From positions 1 to 31,981 of the forward strand of contig CAYXVB010000021.1 in assembly GCA_964467785.1 (NCBI GenBank): a stretch of 31,981 bases of DNA. Reading direction: 5' to 3'. This document shows positions 31,599-31,981 of this stretch, piece after piece (the first letter of the stretch is position 1; every line of letters begins with the position of its first letter). Made by a program: the position numbers and the translations under genes. The notes beneath the pieces were generated by a model. That model saw only the letters and a program-made list of their open reading frames with translations, was not told the DNA's origin and did no database searches. The stretch comes from CAYXVB01 sp964467785 (GTDB taxonomy: Bacteria; Bdellovibrionota; UBA1018).

Positions 31599-31873
31599 CT
31601 GATTAAGTCCTGATCCGAAATCCGTCGGAGAATCGCGATTCCGGAATCTTTGAATTTCAGATCCGTTATTTTGCTCTCTCGACGAAAACCGGACGACAAC
31701 TCCAATCCACGATATACAGCCGCTCGCGTCCACTAACGCGGGGCGCATTTCTTTCGTGCAGGCCTGCCCACCTCTTCACACCAGACATTTCTATGGTACG
31801 GTCATTGCCTCAGGACCCACACCATTGACGGGGACGCGACGTTCCCGTTCGCACGAAACAGGAGATCGAAGAA
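31599..31873. other. intergenic stretch without a supported gene
   Basis: I see no convincing ORF between the cytochrome terminator and the last gene. A short minus-strand frame (31554-31748) has no start context and crosses the terminator. The promoter of the final gene is probably here but no clear -35/-10 pair stands out. AGGAG at 31860-31864 is the ribosome-binding site of the next gene. Confidence 0.6.
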
Positions 31874-31981
31874 ATGGAAATGCAAGACAGACGCAACGCT
31901 CTCGACGCCGCTCAGCACGGCCAGAAAAACAAGGCCATCGAGCTCGCCGTCCAGGCAATCGAACTTCTGATAACGCAGGCT
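31874..31981 (+). CDS. start of an unidentified gene (3' truncated by window edge)
   Basis: The frame is open from ATG 31874 to the last base (36 codons), with AGGAG nine bases upstream. The encoded start (MEMQDRRNALDAAQHGQKNK, then AIELAVQAIELL) is hydrophilic and helical, with no signal peptide. No family can be assigned from this fragment. Confidence 0.6.
   Translation, partial: MEMQDRRNALDAAQHGQKNKAIELAVQAIELLITQA

Noticed and set aside
31554..31748. 64-residue minus-strand frame after the cytochrome gene
   Set aside because: It runs through the terminator hairpin, has no ribosome-binding site and resembles nothing.
1..31981. CRISPR array, tRNA or rRNA genes, prophage or replication origin
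   Set aside because: Looked for regular direct repeats with spacers, cloverleaf-like segments and clustered phage or DnaA-box patterns; none was found by eye.

Overview
The window is GC-rich (roughly 60% or more), densely coded DNA from a free-living Gram-negative bacterium, most likely a member of the Bdellovibrionota or a related former delta-proteobacterial group. The pointers are a TIGR02147-type regulator (a family concentrated in Bdellovibrio-like and Fibrobacter genomes), a cysteine-rich zinc protein of delta-proteobacterial type, many small Sec-exported proteins and lipoproteins, and a RelA/SpoT-like protein of a family I associate with this group. This is inferred from protein families; no rRNA is present. 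Two 10-N scaffold gaps (14572-14581 and 26074-26083) each interrupt a gene.

Layout. 1-2514: the 3' end of carB, a small zinc protein and a GT-C-like membrane protein, all on +. 2481-5727: a TIGR02147 regulator divergent from a small secreted protein, a membrane protein, and a thermolysin-like secreted protease whose ribosome-binding site lies inside a perfect inverted repeat. 5879-8281: an S41-type lipoprotein and a family 2 glycosyltransferase, convergent. 8439-11184: greA and recG, overlapping. 11255-14130: a DUF1304 membrane protein, a D-amino-acid dehydrogenase and a DUF900 lipoprotein hydrolase. 14132-16659: a GspE/PilB ATPase and a secreted protein.

16660-19380 looks like an acquired island of lower GC. 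It holds a frame-broken helix-turn-helix gene preceded by evenly spaced repeats, a transposase-like protein with an extra C-terminal domain, and an ankyrin-type secreted protein closed by a strong terminator. 19381-20935 carries an XRE regulator and an alpha/beta hydrolase.

20844-25376 (minus) is the most distinctive part: three overlapping genes encoding a predicted four-cluster Fe-S/dinucleotide oxidoreductase, an FAD-binding partner and a divergent RelA/SpoT-like protein. Upstream of them lies a broken lipoprotein gene containing two in-frame amber codons. 26425-28918 (plus) runs thioesterase, a DUF2156-rhomboid fusion and an FBP zinc-finger protein. The end of the window has a short secreted protein overlapping a DTW-domain tRNA-modifying enzyme, pgpA, a di-haem c-type cytochrome with a clear terminator, and the start of one more gene.

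The window is mostly housekeeping and envelope genes. No complete defence, secretion or biosynthetic system is evident. The best candidates for new biology are the oxidoreductase/RelA-like operon, the acyltransferase-rhomboid fusion and the hairpin over the protease start.
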